Shown here: one piece after another, positions 53,301 to 61,765 of the stretch
How the letters are laid out: every line of letters starts with the position of its first letter
Numbering within the stretch: the stretch's first letter is position 1
NCBI RefSeq assembly: GCF_009930815.1
Contig: NZ_CP022222.1
Span: 5,064,501 to 5,128,500 of the forward strand
Length of the DNA stretch: 64,000 nucleotides
Direction: 5' to 3'
From: Bradyrhizobium sp. CCBAU 051011
Lineage (GTDB): Bacteria; Pseudomonadota; Alphaproteobacteria; Rhizobiales; Xanthobacteraceae
Program-made: the position numbers and the translations under genes
Notes under the pieces: generated by a model
What the model saw: only the letters and a program-made list of their open reading frames with translations
What the model was told of the DNA's origin: nothing
Database searches by the model: none

Positions 53301-53537
53301 ATGACGGAACCACTGCCCCTACTGATCGAGAGTTCGATTGCAATCGCCTGGGACTATCTCGAACGTACGGGAGAGTTGGGCGATGCGATGGTGGCCGGCC
53401 GCTTCCTCAGCGACGCGATCGAGTTGATGGTGCGCCGTGGCGAGCGGCGGCGACTGATGCTCGCCAACAGGGCCATCACGGCCTATCAGCAGTTCTTACG
53501 GAAGCAGTCCATGCCTCCGGTGCTCGCGTCGGCCTGA
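53301..53537 (+). CDS. 78-residue helical hypothetical protein
   Basis: All-helical small protein: SSIAIAWDYLERTGELGDAM, AGRFLSDAIELMVRRGERRR, LANRAITAYQQFL. No signal or membrane segment. A perfect EcfG promoter lies immediately upstream. Function unknown; general stress expression inferred. Confidence 0.7.
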   Translation: MTEPLPLLIESSIAIAWDYLERTGELGDAMVAGRFLSDAIELMVRRGERRRLMLANRAITAYQQFLRKQSMPPVLASA

Positions 53538-53558
53538 TGACAGTTCCGTGTTCATCTG

Positions 53559-53583
53559 GGAACCCTTTATCTGAGGGCAGGTT
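53559..53583 (+). promoter_or_regulatory. EcfG-like promoter upstream of Nudix gene, one mismatch
   Basis: GGAAC (53559-53563), 16-base spacer, GGTT (53580-53583). A hairpin GAATGCCGTTGC/GCAGCGGCATTC (53625-53655; one G-T pair) follows in the leader, 23 bases before the start codon. This may modulate translation. Confidence 0.4.
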
Positions 53584-53678
53584 GACAATGCTGGTCCGCA
53601 GCCCGGTGGCCGTTAGATCCCTACGAATGCCGTTGCTTTCAAGGCAGCGGCATTCGTGCGCTTGGACGCCCCAAGACA

Positions 53679-54269
53679 ATGGACGGTGAGACGGTACACA
53701 TCCGCGACGTCGAGACCCTTGCCCAGGGCAAGGGCAAGCTGACCTGCGTGACTTACGAGCAGCGCAGGCGCGACGGCGAGCAACAGCGGCGTCAGCGCGA
53801 AATCTACGACAACGGCAACTCGGCCGTCATTCTTCCCTATGATCCCGCCCGCAAGACCGTGCTGCTGACCCGGCAATTGCGGCTGCCGATATTTCTGCAG
53901 GATGGCGTCGAGCGAACTGTGGAAGCATGCGCCGGCAAGCTCGATGGCGAAAGCGCCGAACGACGTATTGTGAAGGAGATGCAAGAAGAGCTCGGTTACA
54001 AGATCATGAACGTGCAACGATTGTTCGAGCTCTACGTCAGTCCAGCCGCGATCATGGAGAAGATCGTCTTCTTCACCTGTACCTATTCGCCGCAGAACAG
54101 AGTGTCGGACGGTGGCGGGCTCAAGGAGGAGGGAGAGGACATCGAGGTGGTCGAGGCCACGTTGGATGAAGCTGCCGCGATGATCGCAGCCGGCGAAATC
54201 GTCGACGCCAAAACGGTCATTCTCGTTCAATATCTGAGCAATCGCGTGCAGACCGCCGCTCGCGACTAG
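53679..54269 (+). CDS. Nudix hydrolase, ADP-ribose/GDP-mannose pyrophosphatase type
   Basis: 196 residues. Nudix box (about 87-109): AGKLDGESAERRIVKEMQEELGY, with K in place of the usual R of REUxEE. N-terminal strands YEQRRRDGEQQRRQREIYDNGNS and RKTVLLTRQLRLP match the dimerising NudK/ADP-ribose branch. Hydrolyses nucleoside diphosphate derivatives. A structured leader and EcfG-like promoter are upstream. Confidence 0.8.
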   Translation: MDGETVHIRDVETLAQGKGKLTCVTYEQRRRDGEQQRRQREIYDNGNSAVILPYDPARKTVLLTRQLRLPIFLQDGVERTVEACAGKLDGESAERRIVKEMQEELGYKIMNVQRLFELYVSPAAIMEKIVFFTCTYSPQNRVSDGGGLKEEGEDIEVVEATLDEAAAMIAAGEIVDAKTVILVQYLSNRVQTAARD

Positions 54270-54310
54270 CCTGGAGCGGCGTCGCGGTGATTCCCGTCTG
54301 CGGCCCTACG

Positions 54311-55168
54311 CTACAGGAACGGCTTTCCGCCGGTGACTGCAATCGTCGCGCCGGAGACGTAGCTGGAAAGCGGATCGGCCAGCATGACATAGGCGGTGGC
54401 CAACTCGACGGGCTGGCCCGGGCGTTTCATCGGGACCTGCTTGCCGAAATTCTTCACGGAGTCCTCAGGCAGGGTCGAAGGAATCAGCGGGGTCCAGATC
54501 GGCCCCGGGGCGACCGCATTGGCGCGAATGCCCTTCTCGGCCAGCATCTGCGCCAGCCCCGCCGTGAAATTGTGGATCGCGCCCTTGGTGGTCGCATAGG
54601 CCAGCAACGTCGGGTTGGGCACATCCGAATTGATCGAGGCGGTGTTGATGATGCAGCTTCCGGCCTTCATGTGAGCGACGGCTGCCTTGGTCAGATAGAA
54701 CATTGCGTGGATGTTGACCTTGAAAGTCAATTCCCATTCCTCATCGCTGATGTCTTCAATGGATTTGAAGCTGGCTTGGTGTGCGGCGTTGTTGACGAGG
54801 ATGTCGATGCCGCCGAGTTCAGACACTGCCTTGGCGATGACGGCCCTGCAATGATCGGGGTGCTGGATGTCGCCCGAAACAAGAACGGCTTTTCTGCCGG
54901 CTTCGGTCACCAGTTGTTCTGTCTCCCGCGCATCGTCGTGCTCTTCGAGATAGGAGATCAGGACATCAGCTCCCTCGCGGGCGAAGGCGATGGCGACCGC
55001 GCGGCCGATGCCGCTATCGCCGCCCGTGATGATGGCCTTCTTGCCCTTGAGCCGGCCGCTGCCCTTGTAGGATGTTTCGCCATGATCCGGCAGCGGGTTC
55101 ATGGCGCCGGTCGTGCCCGGCATCGGCTGGTGCTGGCTGGGAAATGGTGGGCGCGGGTAGTGCAGCAT
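54311..55168 (-). CDS. SDR oxidoreductase, YghA/general stress protein 39 type
   Basis: 285 residues with the long N-terminal extension (HYPRPPFPSQHQPMPGTTG, then MNPLPDHGETSYKGSGRLKGK) of YghA-like SDRs. TGGDSGIGRAVA (about 47-58), NNAAHQ and YATTKGAI with catalytic Tyr/Lys are intact. NADP-dependent reductase of aldehydes or sugars, often stress induced. It follows the CsbD-like gene by 54 bases on the same strand, so both probably share a promoter. Confidence 0.85.
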   Translation of the reverse strand: MLHYPRPPFPSQHQPMPGTTGAMNPLPDHGETSYKGSGRLKGKKAIITGGDSGIGRAVAIAFAREGADVLISYLEEHDDARETEQLVTEAGRKAVLVSGDIQHPDHCRAVIAKAVSELGGIDILVNNAAHQASFKSIEDISDEEWELTFKVNIHAMFYLTKAAVAHMKAGSCIINTASINSDVPNPTLLAYATTKGAIHNFTAGLAQMLAEKGIRANAVAPGPIWTPLIPSTLPEDSVKNFGKQVPMKRPGQPVELATAYVMLADPLSSYVSGATIAVTGGKPFL

Positions 55169-55222
55169 TGTATCTCTCCCTGAAAAGACGGCGCTGCCAA
55201 CGCGGGCGTTCAGTGCTGCGGC

Positions 55223-55402
55223 TCAAGTGAGACGGTGGAGATTTCCCAGCGGATTGAGCGTGCCGGGTTCCTTGTCCTCTTCTTCGCTCTTGCGCTGTTC
55301 CGCCTGGCCTTCCTCTTGCAGCTTGCCGTCGCCAACGACTTCGGCGATGACTTCCTTGGTCTTCCCCGCAACCCGGCGGGTTGCTCGTTTGATCGTGCCC
55401 AT
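55223..55402 (-). CDS. CsbD-like stress protein
   Basis: 59 residues: MGTIKRATRRVAGKTKEVIA then EVVGDGKLQEEGQAEQRKSEEE. The GDxxLxxEGxxxQ core is the CsbD signature of general stress proteins; function unknown. The frame extends upstream to 55513 without a ribosome site, so the ATG at 55402 is preferred. A GGAAC-N16-CATT match starts at 55462 on the minus strand (one mismatch to EcfG). Confidence 0.7.
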   Translation of the reverse strand: MGTIKRATRRVAGKTKEVIAEVVGDGKLQEEGQAEQRKSEEEDKEPGTLNPLGNLHRLT

Positions 55403-55546
55403 GGTCGTGACCTGTGATGTCGCGGGCTGGTCCGGGTCAATGTCCGGCCGCGGCCTTCGTTCCTGCGGCACCGGGACCACGCGGCCGCGCAAACGAGAGG
55501 AACGTTGCGACACACCTCGCGATTGGCTCTCCGAGGAGAGAAGGTG

Positions 55547-56448
55547 ATGTCGGGATTTGAGCCAATGCGCTGATCATCGGTGGCGGGCCGGCGGGGCTGA
55601 CCTGCGCGATATATCTGGCGCGGTACCGACGCAAGGCCGTCGTCATCGATAGCAGGCAAAGCCGGGCGGCGCTGATCCCCGAAACGCATAACTATCCAGG
55701 GTTCGCCGATGGAATTTCCGGTCCAAGGCTGCTCGAGGCATTGACTTCGCAGGCCAAGAATTACGGTGTCGAGATCATCGCCGACCGGGTCACGGATTTG
55801 CGGCGCGCCGGGTGCGGCTTCGAGGCGACCTGCTCGCAAGGAGCCATCGAAGCCGCACGGGCCGTGCTGGCAAGCGGATTGGTTGACCGCGACCTCGCCA
55901 ATTCCGATCTGCGAGAGGCCGTCGGCAGCGGGTTGGTCCGGTATTGCCCGATATGCGACGGGTTCGAAGCATCCGACCTTCGGATCGGGGTATTGGGCAG
56001 CGCCAATGACGCGGCCGCGAAAGCGCTATTTCTGCGCACCTATTCCAGGCACGTCACGCTGTTGACGTTGGATGGCAAGTCTTGCGATGAACTGCCTGGC
56101 AGCGAATTGTCGGAAGCAGGTATTCGCATTCCCAAGGCCCGCGCCCTGGCATTTCGCAGACGGGGCAAGCAAATGATCGCGTCTCTGAGCGACGGGACGC
56201 TCGAAAGCTTCGACGTGATCTATCCGGTGCTGGGCTGCGAGGTGCGTTCGGAGCTGGGAAAGAACCTCGGTGCCCGGCACAACGATGTCGGATGTCTCGA
56301 GGTCGATGCACATCAACGGACGAACGTGCCGGGATTGTACGCCGTAGGAGACGCGGTTTCAGACCTGCACCAGATCGCGGTGGCAACGGGCCACGCTGCC
56401 GTCGCCGCCACCGATATCCATAATGGTTTGCCGCGCAATTTTCGCTGA
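55547..56448 (+). pseudogene. Thioredoxin-reductase-like FAD oxidoreductase, 5' frameshift
   Basis: A strong ribosome site (GAGGAGAGAAGGTG) and ATG at 55547 start MSGFE, but the body of the protein (NALIIGGGPAGLTCAIYLARY ...) reads in the next frame after a stop at 55558-55560. Restoring one base between 55549 and 55560 rejoins them. The rest is intact: FAD motif GGGPAG, redox CPICDG (in RYCPICDGFEASD), and GLYAVGDAVSDLH. A TTG at 55741 would give a protein lacking the FAD motif. Either a real frameshift or a sequencing error. GGAAC-N16-CGAT at 55499 is a near EcfG match. Confidence 0.65.
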
Positions 56449-56465
56449 CGACGGGCGATGGAATC

Positions 56466-58004
56466 TTACGGCTTATCCTCGATCTCGTGCGCGGCCAGCG
56501 GGCTGACCGCGGGGGCATTGAGCGGCGTGCCATCGAATGCGAAGTGAGACCCGTGGCAGGGGCAGTCCCAACACGTCTCGAACGAATTCCAGTGCAGGTG
56601 GCAGCCGATATGGGTGCAGGCTGCGGAGCGGGCATAGAGTTTGCCGGCGGAATCGCGATAGGCGGCGATCTTGCTGAGGCCGTGCCGGATAATGGCGCCG
56701 TGTCCGGCTTTCAGATCGCTCACTGCGCTCAGCTCGCCCGGCGCGAGATATTCGGCAAAATTCTTCACTGCCGTTATGTTCTCTTTCACAAAGTTGACGA
56801 TGGCGGCAGGGGTCTTGCGCGAGGGGGCGTAGACTTCGGCCCAGTTGCTGCCGCGGCCCTGGATCAATGCCGAATTGATCATGGCGCCCACCACGCCGTG
56901 GGTGATGCCCTGGCCGGAATCGCCGGTGTGCACATAGATATTCTCGCTGCCGGGATTTTTGCCGATGAAGCCGGCATAATCGATGGTGTCGAGGATCTGT
57001 CCCGACCACCGGTGGGTGACCTCCTGGACCGCGGGGATGAGGTTGCGTGTCCAGGCCTCGAGCGCCTGAAAGCGCACCTCGGCATCGTCGGCTTCACCGC
57101 TCTTGTGATCGCCGCCGCCGACGATGAGATGGTCGGTCTGTCCTTCGCCAGGCTGCAGCCGGACATAGTGATAGGGGTCCAGCGTGTCCCAATACAGCGC
57201 GTCCGGGATCGCGCCCTTCCCGATCGAAAACGCCATCGCATAGGAGCGGTAGGGCGCCATCTTGGTGTGCAGGGCAAATCGATCCACAATCGGCGAGTTC
57301 GTCGCTACGACCGCCGCGCGGGCAACGACCTTGCCGCCTGCGGTTGAGACGACGACCTTGCCATCGTCCCGCTCCTCGATGGACTCGACGACCGTGTCGG
57401 CGTGGAATGTCCCGGCCTTTGCTTCGACAGCCGCGGCAAGCCCCTTGAGATATCTGAGGGGATGAAACGTGCCCTGGCGCGGATAGCGCAACACGTGCTG
57501 CTGCTCGCAGTGGGAGAAGGGAACGCCGACCAGCCGATGGACAGGCGCGCCCACCTTGCGGACGGCATCCAGCTCATCCTCGATGATTTTCGAGTCGGTA
57601 TTGAGGGCCTGGAAGAGATAGCCGTCGAGGCGGCGAAAATCACAGTCGATGGCCTCTTTGTTCTGAATTTCTTCGATGCGATCGATCGCAGCCGCCTGGC
57701 TTTCGTAGAACAGGCGCGAGATTTCTTCGCCGCGGAGGCCGATCATCGCCGATGTCAGGTCGTCACACAGCGGGGCGAGGTGGGCCGTGGTTCGCGCCGT
57801 GATGCCGCCGGCAATCTTGCCGCGATCGATCACCAAGACACGCGCGCCTTCGGTGGCGATTTCGTAGGCGGTGGAGATTCCTGCAATGCCCGCGCCAATG
57901 ATGACGACGTCGCATTCCTTATCGCCTTGCAAGGGGGCTGCGTTGGGCGCGACCTCGACTTCCATCCATAACGACCTGCTACGCCGGTCCGCGAAATGGC
58001 TCAT
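56466..58004 (-). CDS. FAD-dependent oxidoreductase with C-terminal Rieske domain
   Basis: 512 residues. An N-terminal DAO-type FAD domain (VVIIGAGIAGISTAYEIA, about 33-50; ARTTAHLAPL) ends in a Rieske 2Fe-2S domain with CTHIGCHLHW and CPCHGSHFAFDG (about 462-496), both Cys-x-His ligand pairs present. The family (IBS-type) includes stress-associated oxidases. A perfect EcfG promoter lies 39 bases upstream. Confidence 0.88.
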   Translation of the reverse strand: MSHFADRRSRSLWMEVEVAPNAAPLQGDKECDVVIIGAGIAGISTAYEIATEGARVLVIDRGKIAGGITARTTAHLAPLCDDLTSAMIGLRGEEISRLFYESQAAAIDRIEEIQNKEAIDCDFRRLDGYLFQALNTDSKIIEDELDAVRKVGAPVHRLVGVPFSHCEQQHVLRYPRQGTFHPLRYLKGLAAAVEAKAGTFHADTVVESIEERDDGKVVVSTAGGKVVARAAVVATNSPIVDRFALHTKMAPYRSYAMAFSIGKGAIPDALYWDTLDPYHYVRLQPGEGQTDHLIVGGGDHKSGEADDAEVRFQALEAWTRNLIPAVQEVTHRWSGQILDTIDYAGFIGKNPGSENIYVHTGDSGQGITHGVVGAMINSALIQGRGSNWAEVYAPSRKTPAAIVNFVKENITAVKNFAEYLAPGELSAVSDLKAGHGAIIRHGLSKIAAYRDSAGKLYARSAACTHIGCHLHWNSFETCWDCPCHGSHFAFDGTPLNAPAVSPLAAHEIEDKP

Positions 58005-58042
58005 CCGAAAGCCCGATAACTGAAGAACCTGGTCGAAAGGCC

Positions 58043-58067
58043 AACGGCAGTCCGAGGTCTTGGTTCC
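58043..58067 (-). promoter_or_regulatory. EcfG promoter, perfect match, for FAD-Rieske gene
   Basis: On the minus strand GGAAC (58067-58063), 16-base spacer, CGTT (58046-58043). Confidence 0.65.
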
Positions 58068-58091
58068 TCGGCTGCATCGCGATCGGCACTG

Positions 58092-58814
58092 TCACATTAG
58101 CTCGATCAGGCGCCGGGCATCGGCCGGTGCGGCGCTCTTCTGGTCATTGTCGAAGTAGACGAACACGTCGCAGCCCTGTTTCTTCCAGGACCTGATGCGG
58201 CGGGCCCAATCGGCGAGGGCGGCCTCGCCATAGTGATCCTTGTAGCGGCCTCCGGGCCCGTGCCCGCGGACATAGACGAAATCGGCCGTACGCTTCCACG
58301 GCGCCGGGGCGTCATGATGGTCGGAGATACAAAGCGAGATGTTTTGCTCGCGCAGCAGCCGGATGACCTTGGGCTCGTACCAGCTCGGATGCCTGAATTC
58401 GAAGGTGTAGCGCCGCTTGTTCGAAAGCAGTTTGAAGAAGGACGCCAGGCGGTCGGCGTTCGCGTGGAAGTTCGGAGGTAGCTGAAACAGGATCGGCCCC
58501 GCCTTCTTCCCGAGCAGGGACACACGGCTTTCCAGCAGTTCGAGGCTGTTGACCGAATTCTCCGAGAGCCGCTTCCAATGCGTGATGAATTTCGATGCCT
58601 TCCAGGCGAACACGAAATCGCTTCCGGTCTGCGCGCGCCAGCCCTTTACCGCTTCCGGCGTCGGCGTCCGGTAAAACACCCCGTTCAGTTCTGTCGTCGG
58701 GAATTGGCCGGCGTAATACGGCAATTGCTCCTTGAGCGGCAATCCCCTGGGAAAGAACGGTCCGCGCCAGGAATCGTAGTGCCAGCCTGAGGTGCCGATC
58801 AGGACGCGTGGCAT
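58092..58814 (-). CDS. DUF72 domain protein
   Basis: 240 residues: IGTSGWHYDSWRGPFFPRGL, TELNGVFYRTPTPEAVKGW, YTFEFRHPSWY, VYVRGHGPG and CDVFVYFDNDQ, all DUF72 (YecE) marks. TIM-barrel fold of unknown activity. It sits immediately downstream of an alcohol dehydrogenase remnant on the same strand. Confidence 0.85.
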   Translation of the reverse strand: MPRVLIGTSGWHYDSWRGPFFPRGLPLKEQLPYYAGQFPTTELNGVFYRTPTPEAVKGWRAQTGSDFVFAWKASKFITHWKRLSENSVNSLELLESRVSLLGKKAGPILFQLPPNFHANADRLASFFKLLSNKRRYTFEFRHPSWYEPKVIRLLREQNISLCISDHHDAPAPWKRTADFVYVRGHGPGGRYKDHYGEAALADWARRIRSWKKQGCDVFVYFDNDQKSAAPADARRLIELM

Positions 58815-58830
58815 GGTGTCTCTCTTGGCA

Positions 58831-58927
58831 TCACGGCTTCAGGACGACCTTGGTGCCGTCTTCCTTCGCATCGTGAACGGTATGCGCAGCGAATCTCGCC
58901 CTTGGCGTACCACGCCGGCGCTTTCAT
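58831..58927 (-). pseudogene. Remnant N-terminus of a zinc alcohol dehydrogenase
   Basis: GGGAGGATATTG then ATG at 58927 starts MKAPAWYAKGEIRC, a typical zinc-ADH opening. After a +1 frameshift the next frame reads HTVHDAKEDGTKVVLKP and stops at 58831, matching the usual DTVPDPKIxDGTDVVLKP continuation. Nothing downstream of about residue 31 remains. A dead fragment. Confidence 0.6.
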
Positions 58928-59082
58928 CAATATCCTCCCGATCAATCGAGGATGAAATGATCGGCGAAGATGAGTTGTTCCTGCATCTGCCAGATGAGGG
59001 AGGGACGGCAAGCGCGGCCTGCGTAGTCGAGGTCTCGTTCAGCTTTTCCGGAGGCCGCTTTGTCCGTGGTCAGGGGATCTCT

Positions 59083-59385
59083 TCAAGGGGTCTCTTGGAG
59101 ATCGTCGAGCTCGACGAGGTAGGCCAGCAGCAGGTCTCCTTCCGTCTGCTTGGAATCTCGCGCCGCTTGCCGGTAGGCGGCAATTTCGTTCTCGGTCGAA
59201 CGCCGTGCCCGGAGCCGCGCCTTGCCATCCCATAGAGGTTCGCCGTTCGACATCAAGACAGCGATGTCCTGACGCAGCCAGTGCTCGTGACAGAGTTGCT
59301 GGGACTCGCGCAAGTTCTTGGCTTCGAAAGCAAGCGTGGGTCTTCCATCGATGTCCAGGGTGAAAATCGCGGGCAGTAACATCAT
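59083..59385 (-). CDS. 100-residue hypothetical protein
   Basis: Starts MMLLPAIFTLDIDGRPTLAFEA, then LCHEHWLRQDIAVLMSNGEPLW and a charged helical end (DLLLAYLVELDDLQETP). No signal peptide beyond the mild start and no recognised family. The ATG overlaps the stop of the small membrane ORF at 59382-59495 (ATGATG), so translation may be coupled. Confidence 0.6.
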   Translation of the reverse strand: MMLLPAIFTLDIDGRPTLAFEAKNLRESQQLCHEHWLRQDIAVLMSNGEPLWDGKARLRARRSTENEIAAYRQAARDSKQTEGDLLLAYLVELDDLQETP

Positions 59386-59495
59386 CCGACCCACGTCACA
59401 TGTCTGACCACAAGGAAGAGACCGGCGGCGCCGACGGCGATGAGCGCGCAGGGCATCGCGATCTGCATCGCAATCCGAATGACAGTCAGGTTCAT
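59382..59495 (-). CDS. 37-residue single-helix peptide
   Basis: MNLTVIRIAMQIAMPCALIA then VGAAGLFLVVRHVTWVG: one long hydrophobic segment. Stop overlaps the next gene's ATG. The ribosome site is weak. The 314 bases upstream to 59809 hold no other gene that I can support. Confidence 0.4.
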   Translation of the reverse strand: MNLTVIRIAMQIAMPCALIAVGAAGLFLVVRHVTWVG

Positions 59496-59809
59496 GCCGG
59501 CGGCCTGACCGGTGAACGGTGCAGTTTCCCCGATGCGGAATACTGGCTTTGGTCGCGCTACACTCACAGTCCGATCAGCCGGCAAGTGGGCATTGCTCGC
59601 ATCAAAAATAGCCTGCAAGCGAGTTCTCGTCTGTCCGATCCCTGACACACGGTTGCGGGAAATAATGGCTCGAAACGGGGCATTGCGCGCAGTGCGAGGC
59701 CTGACCGGACGTTACGCCGGACTCGCAGCGGCGACGTGCAAAGGGAACGATAGGGGAGGATAGCTGATTGATAAGACAGATGCCGGGCCGAACCTGGCGA
59801 CGAAGGAAT

Positions 59810-60364
59810 ATGAAAATGAAATACCTTGCCTCATGCCTTGCCCTCGTTCTCCTGGCAACGCCTGCCATGGCCCAGTCGATCGGAGAGAAGACCGGAGTTA
59901 ATTCAACGCTTGGCATCACGCCGGCGACGGAAGATTTCGTGAAGCAGGCCGCCATCAGCGACATGTTCGAGATCCAGTCCAGCCAGCTCGCGCAGGAGCG
60001 GGGCAATGCTGCCGAGAAAACCTTTGCCGCTGCCATGATCAAGGATCACGAGAAGACGACCAGTGACTTGAAGTCCATGGTCTCCGGCGGGGACCTGAAG
60101 GTGACGCTCCCGACCCAGCTCGACAGCACCCACCAGAGCAAGATCGACAAGCTGAAATCGCTCAAAGGCGGCGACTTCAGCTCCCGGTACCAGATCCAAC
60201 AGGTCAGTGGTCACAAGGACGCCGTGTCGCTGTTCGAGCGTTACGCCAAAGGCGGCGACCATCCGAAACTGAAGGAGTGGGCGGACAAGATGCTTCCGAC
60301 GCTGCGCCACCATCTCCAAATGGCGCAGGAGATGGCGGCGGGAAAGACGGTCGGCAAGCACTAG
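59810..60364 (+). CDS. DUF4142 domain exported protein
   Basis: 184 residues. Signal peptide (YLASCLALVLLATPAMAQS, cut near residue 21) precedes the DUF4142 helical domain: TEDFVKQAAISDMFEIQSSQLA, FAAAMIKDHEKTTSDL, LPTQLDSTHQSKIDKLK and a His near the C-terminus. A ferritin-like periplasmic fold of unknown role, typical of rhizobial stress islands. ATG at 59810 or 59816 follows GAAGGAAT. Confidence 0.85.
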   Translation: MKMKYLASCLALVLLATPAMAQSIGEKTGVNSTLGITPATEDFVKQAAISDMFEIQSSQLAQERGNAAEKTFAAAMIKDHEKTTSDLKSMVSGGDLKVTLPTQLDSTHQSKIDKLKSLKGGDFSSRYQIQQVSGHKDAVSLFERYAKGGDHPKLKEWADKMLPTLRHHLQMAQEMAAGKTVGKH

Positions 60365-60451
60365 GAGGCGCAAGGAATGGGCGCAATGGGCGCGCGGAAT
60401 GCCGGCAGAGCCGAGTCCGTGTGAATTATCTGAACGGTGAGGATGAACAAG

Positions 60452-60682
60452 ATGGCGAAGAAAGCAACGAAGCGCAGATATTCAAAGGGGGCGGCGAAGA
60501 AGGTCGGCCGCGCCATGAAGAAGCGTAAGTCCGGCACGCTGAAGAGCGGTCGGTCCGGCAAGAAGGTGAAGAGCAGGAAACAAGCGATCGCGATCGGCCT
60601 GTCGGAAGCACGAAAGAAGGGCGCCAAGGTACCCAAGAAAGGTTCAAAGAAACGTTCGAAGAAGCGCGCGAAGAAGTCTTAA
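60452..60682 (+). CDS. Lysine-rich basic protein (DUF6496-like)
   Basis: About 76 residues, roughly a third Lys/Arg: MAKKATKRRYSKGAAKKVGRA, then GTLKSGRSGKKVKSRKQAIAIG, then a tail of KKxxKKR repeats. The KSRKQAIAIGLSEARKKGAK core is shared by a family of histone H1-like bacterial proteins, thought to bind DNA. Translation could also start at ATG 60443. It may be cotranscribed with the DUF4142 gene. Confidence 0.7.
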   Translation: MAKKATKRRYSKGAAKKVGRAMKKRKSGTLKSGRSGKKVKSRKQAIAIGLSEARKKGAKVPKKGSKKRSKKRAKKS

Positions 60683-60687
60683 ACGGG

Positions 60688-60846
60688 TCAATCCGACCGC
60701 GCCAGATCGGCGGCCGGATAGGCCACCATCCAGTCGTCCAGCAGTTCGTCTCCGAAATCATCGAGCGCTCGAATTCGATAGCGCTCGAGATTTCGCGGTG
60801 AGGTTTTGCGGTTTCGAGGGAATGTTGATTTGGGTGTCGGTGCCAT
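60688..60846 (-). CDS. 52-residue hypothetical protein under EcfG-type promoter
   Basis: Basic N-terminus (MAPTPKSTFPRNRKTSPRNL) and acidic C-terminal part (DDFGDELLDDWMVAYPAADL). GAGGA lies eight bases before the ATG and a perfect EcfG match is 51 bases upstream. Converges on the lysine-rich gene with a five-base gap. Family not recognised. Confidence 0.6.
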   Translation of the reverse strand: MAPTPKSTFPRNRKTSPRNLERYRIRALDDFGDELLDDWMVAYPAADLARSD

Positions 60847-60896
60847 CGGTCCTCGCCGCTCCGTCGGCGTTCCCCCATCCGTATGATGGGAATTAG

Positions 60897-60922
60897 AACG
60901 GTGAGCAGCTGGCCAGGGTTCC
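60897..60922 (-). promoter_or_regulatory. EcfG promoter, perfect match, for the 52-residue gene
   Basis: On the minus strand GGAAC (60922-60918), 17-base spacer, CGTT (60900-60897). Confidence 0.6.
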
Positions 60923-60942
60923 TGTGACAGTGTGAAAAACGG

Positions 60943-61707
60943 CTACGCCAGTGGCGGCTGGCCATTGGAAGCAGAAACGCCGCCATCCACGGCGACGTTG
61001 GCACCCGTCACGAAACTTGCGTCGTCGCTGGCAAGAAACGCAATGACGGCGGCGACTTCACGGGGTTCGCAAACCCGACCCAGCGGGATTCGTTCCCGGA
61101 ACTTCCCCAGCAGTGCCTCGTCCTCCATCGTGTCGGCCGTCATGCCGGTCCGGGTCAGGCTGGGGCAGACGGAATTCACGCGAATGCCCTTTCTGCCGAG
61201 ATCCAGCGCCAGCGACCGCGTCAGGTTCACAACGGCGCCCTTGGCGGCGTTATAGGGGCTCGCCGCCCAATCTCCTCCGGTTCCCGATACGGAAGCTGTG
61301 TTGACGATCGAGCCCTTGGTCTTCTCGAGATGGGGCAGGGCCGCGCGGCAGCCGAAGAAGACGCCGTCGAGATCGGTGGCCATCACCTTGCGCCACTGCT
61401 CGTTGCTGATTTCGACCGGGTCGCCGCCCTCGTAGACGCCGGCATTGTTGACGAGAACATCCAGCTGCCCGAAGCGCTTCAGCACGGTCTTCACCATGGC
61501 ATCAACGGATTCGCTATCCGAGACGTCGGCGAGATGGGCCAAGGTGAGTTGCGCCGGCAGGTCTTTCGCGACGGTGGCCAGCGGCATTTCGTTGCGATCC
61601 ACCAAAGCGACACGCGCGCCTTCGGACGAGAAGCGCCGCGCGGTAGCCTCGCCAATGCCGGAGGCCGCGCCGGTCACGATGACAACTTTCCCTTCAAAGC
61701 GCTTCAT
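60943..61707 (-). CDS. SDR family oxidoreductase
   Basis: 254 residues, classical SDR. TGAASGIGEATARRF (about 12-26), NNAGVYEGG, catalytic Ser in NTASVSGTGG and YNAAKGAV with Tyr/Lys. FabG-like end (GANVAVDGGVS). Substrate unknown. It lies 54 bases downstream of the CBS gene on the same strand, separated by a tandem repeat. Confidence 0.87.
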   Translation of the reverse strand: MKRFEGKVVIVTGAASGIGEATARRFSSEGARVALVDRNEMPLATVAKDLPAQLTLAHLADVSDSESVDAMVKTVLKRFGQLDVLVNNAGVYEGGDPVEISNEQWRKVMATDLDGVFFGCRAALPHLEKTKGSIVNTASVSGTGGDWAASPYNAAKGAVVNLTRSLALDLGRKGIRVNSVCPSLTRTGMTADTMEDEALLGKFRERIPLGRVCEPREVAAVIAFLASDDASFVTGANVAVDGGVSASNGQPPLA

Positions 61708-61735
61708 GGCCGGTCAGTCACAGAGCTTTCCGACG

Positions 61736-61765
61736 GCTTGCGTAGCTCAGGCTTGCGTAGCTCAG
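61736..61765. repeat. Two tandem 15-bp copies
   Basis: GCTTGCGTAGCTCAG repeated twice without spacing, spanning the CBS gene's stop codon and the gap before the SDR gene. Likely a slippage duplication. Confidence 0.8.

Noticed and set aside
58792..59235. Plus-strand open frame of 147 codons between the DUF72 and hypothetical genes
   Set aside because: It overlaps the ADH remnant and the minus-strand gene, has no ribosome site and no family likeness.
59664..59763. 32-codon plus-strand frame upstream of the DUF4142 gene
   Set aside because: No ribosome site, basic and random-looking composition.
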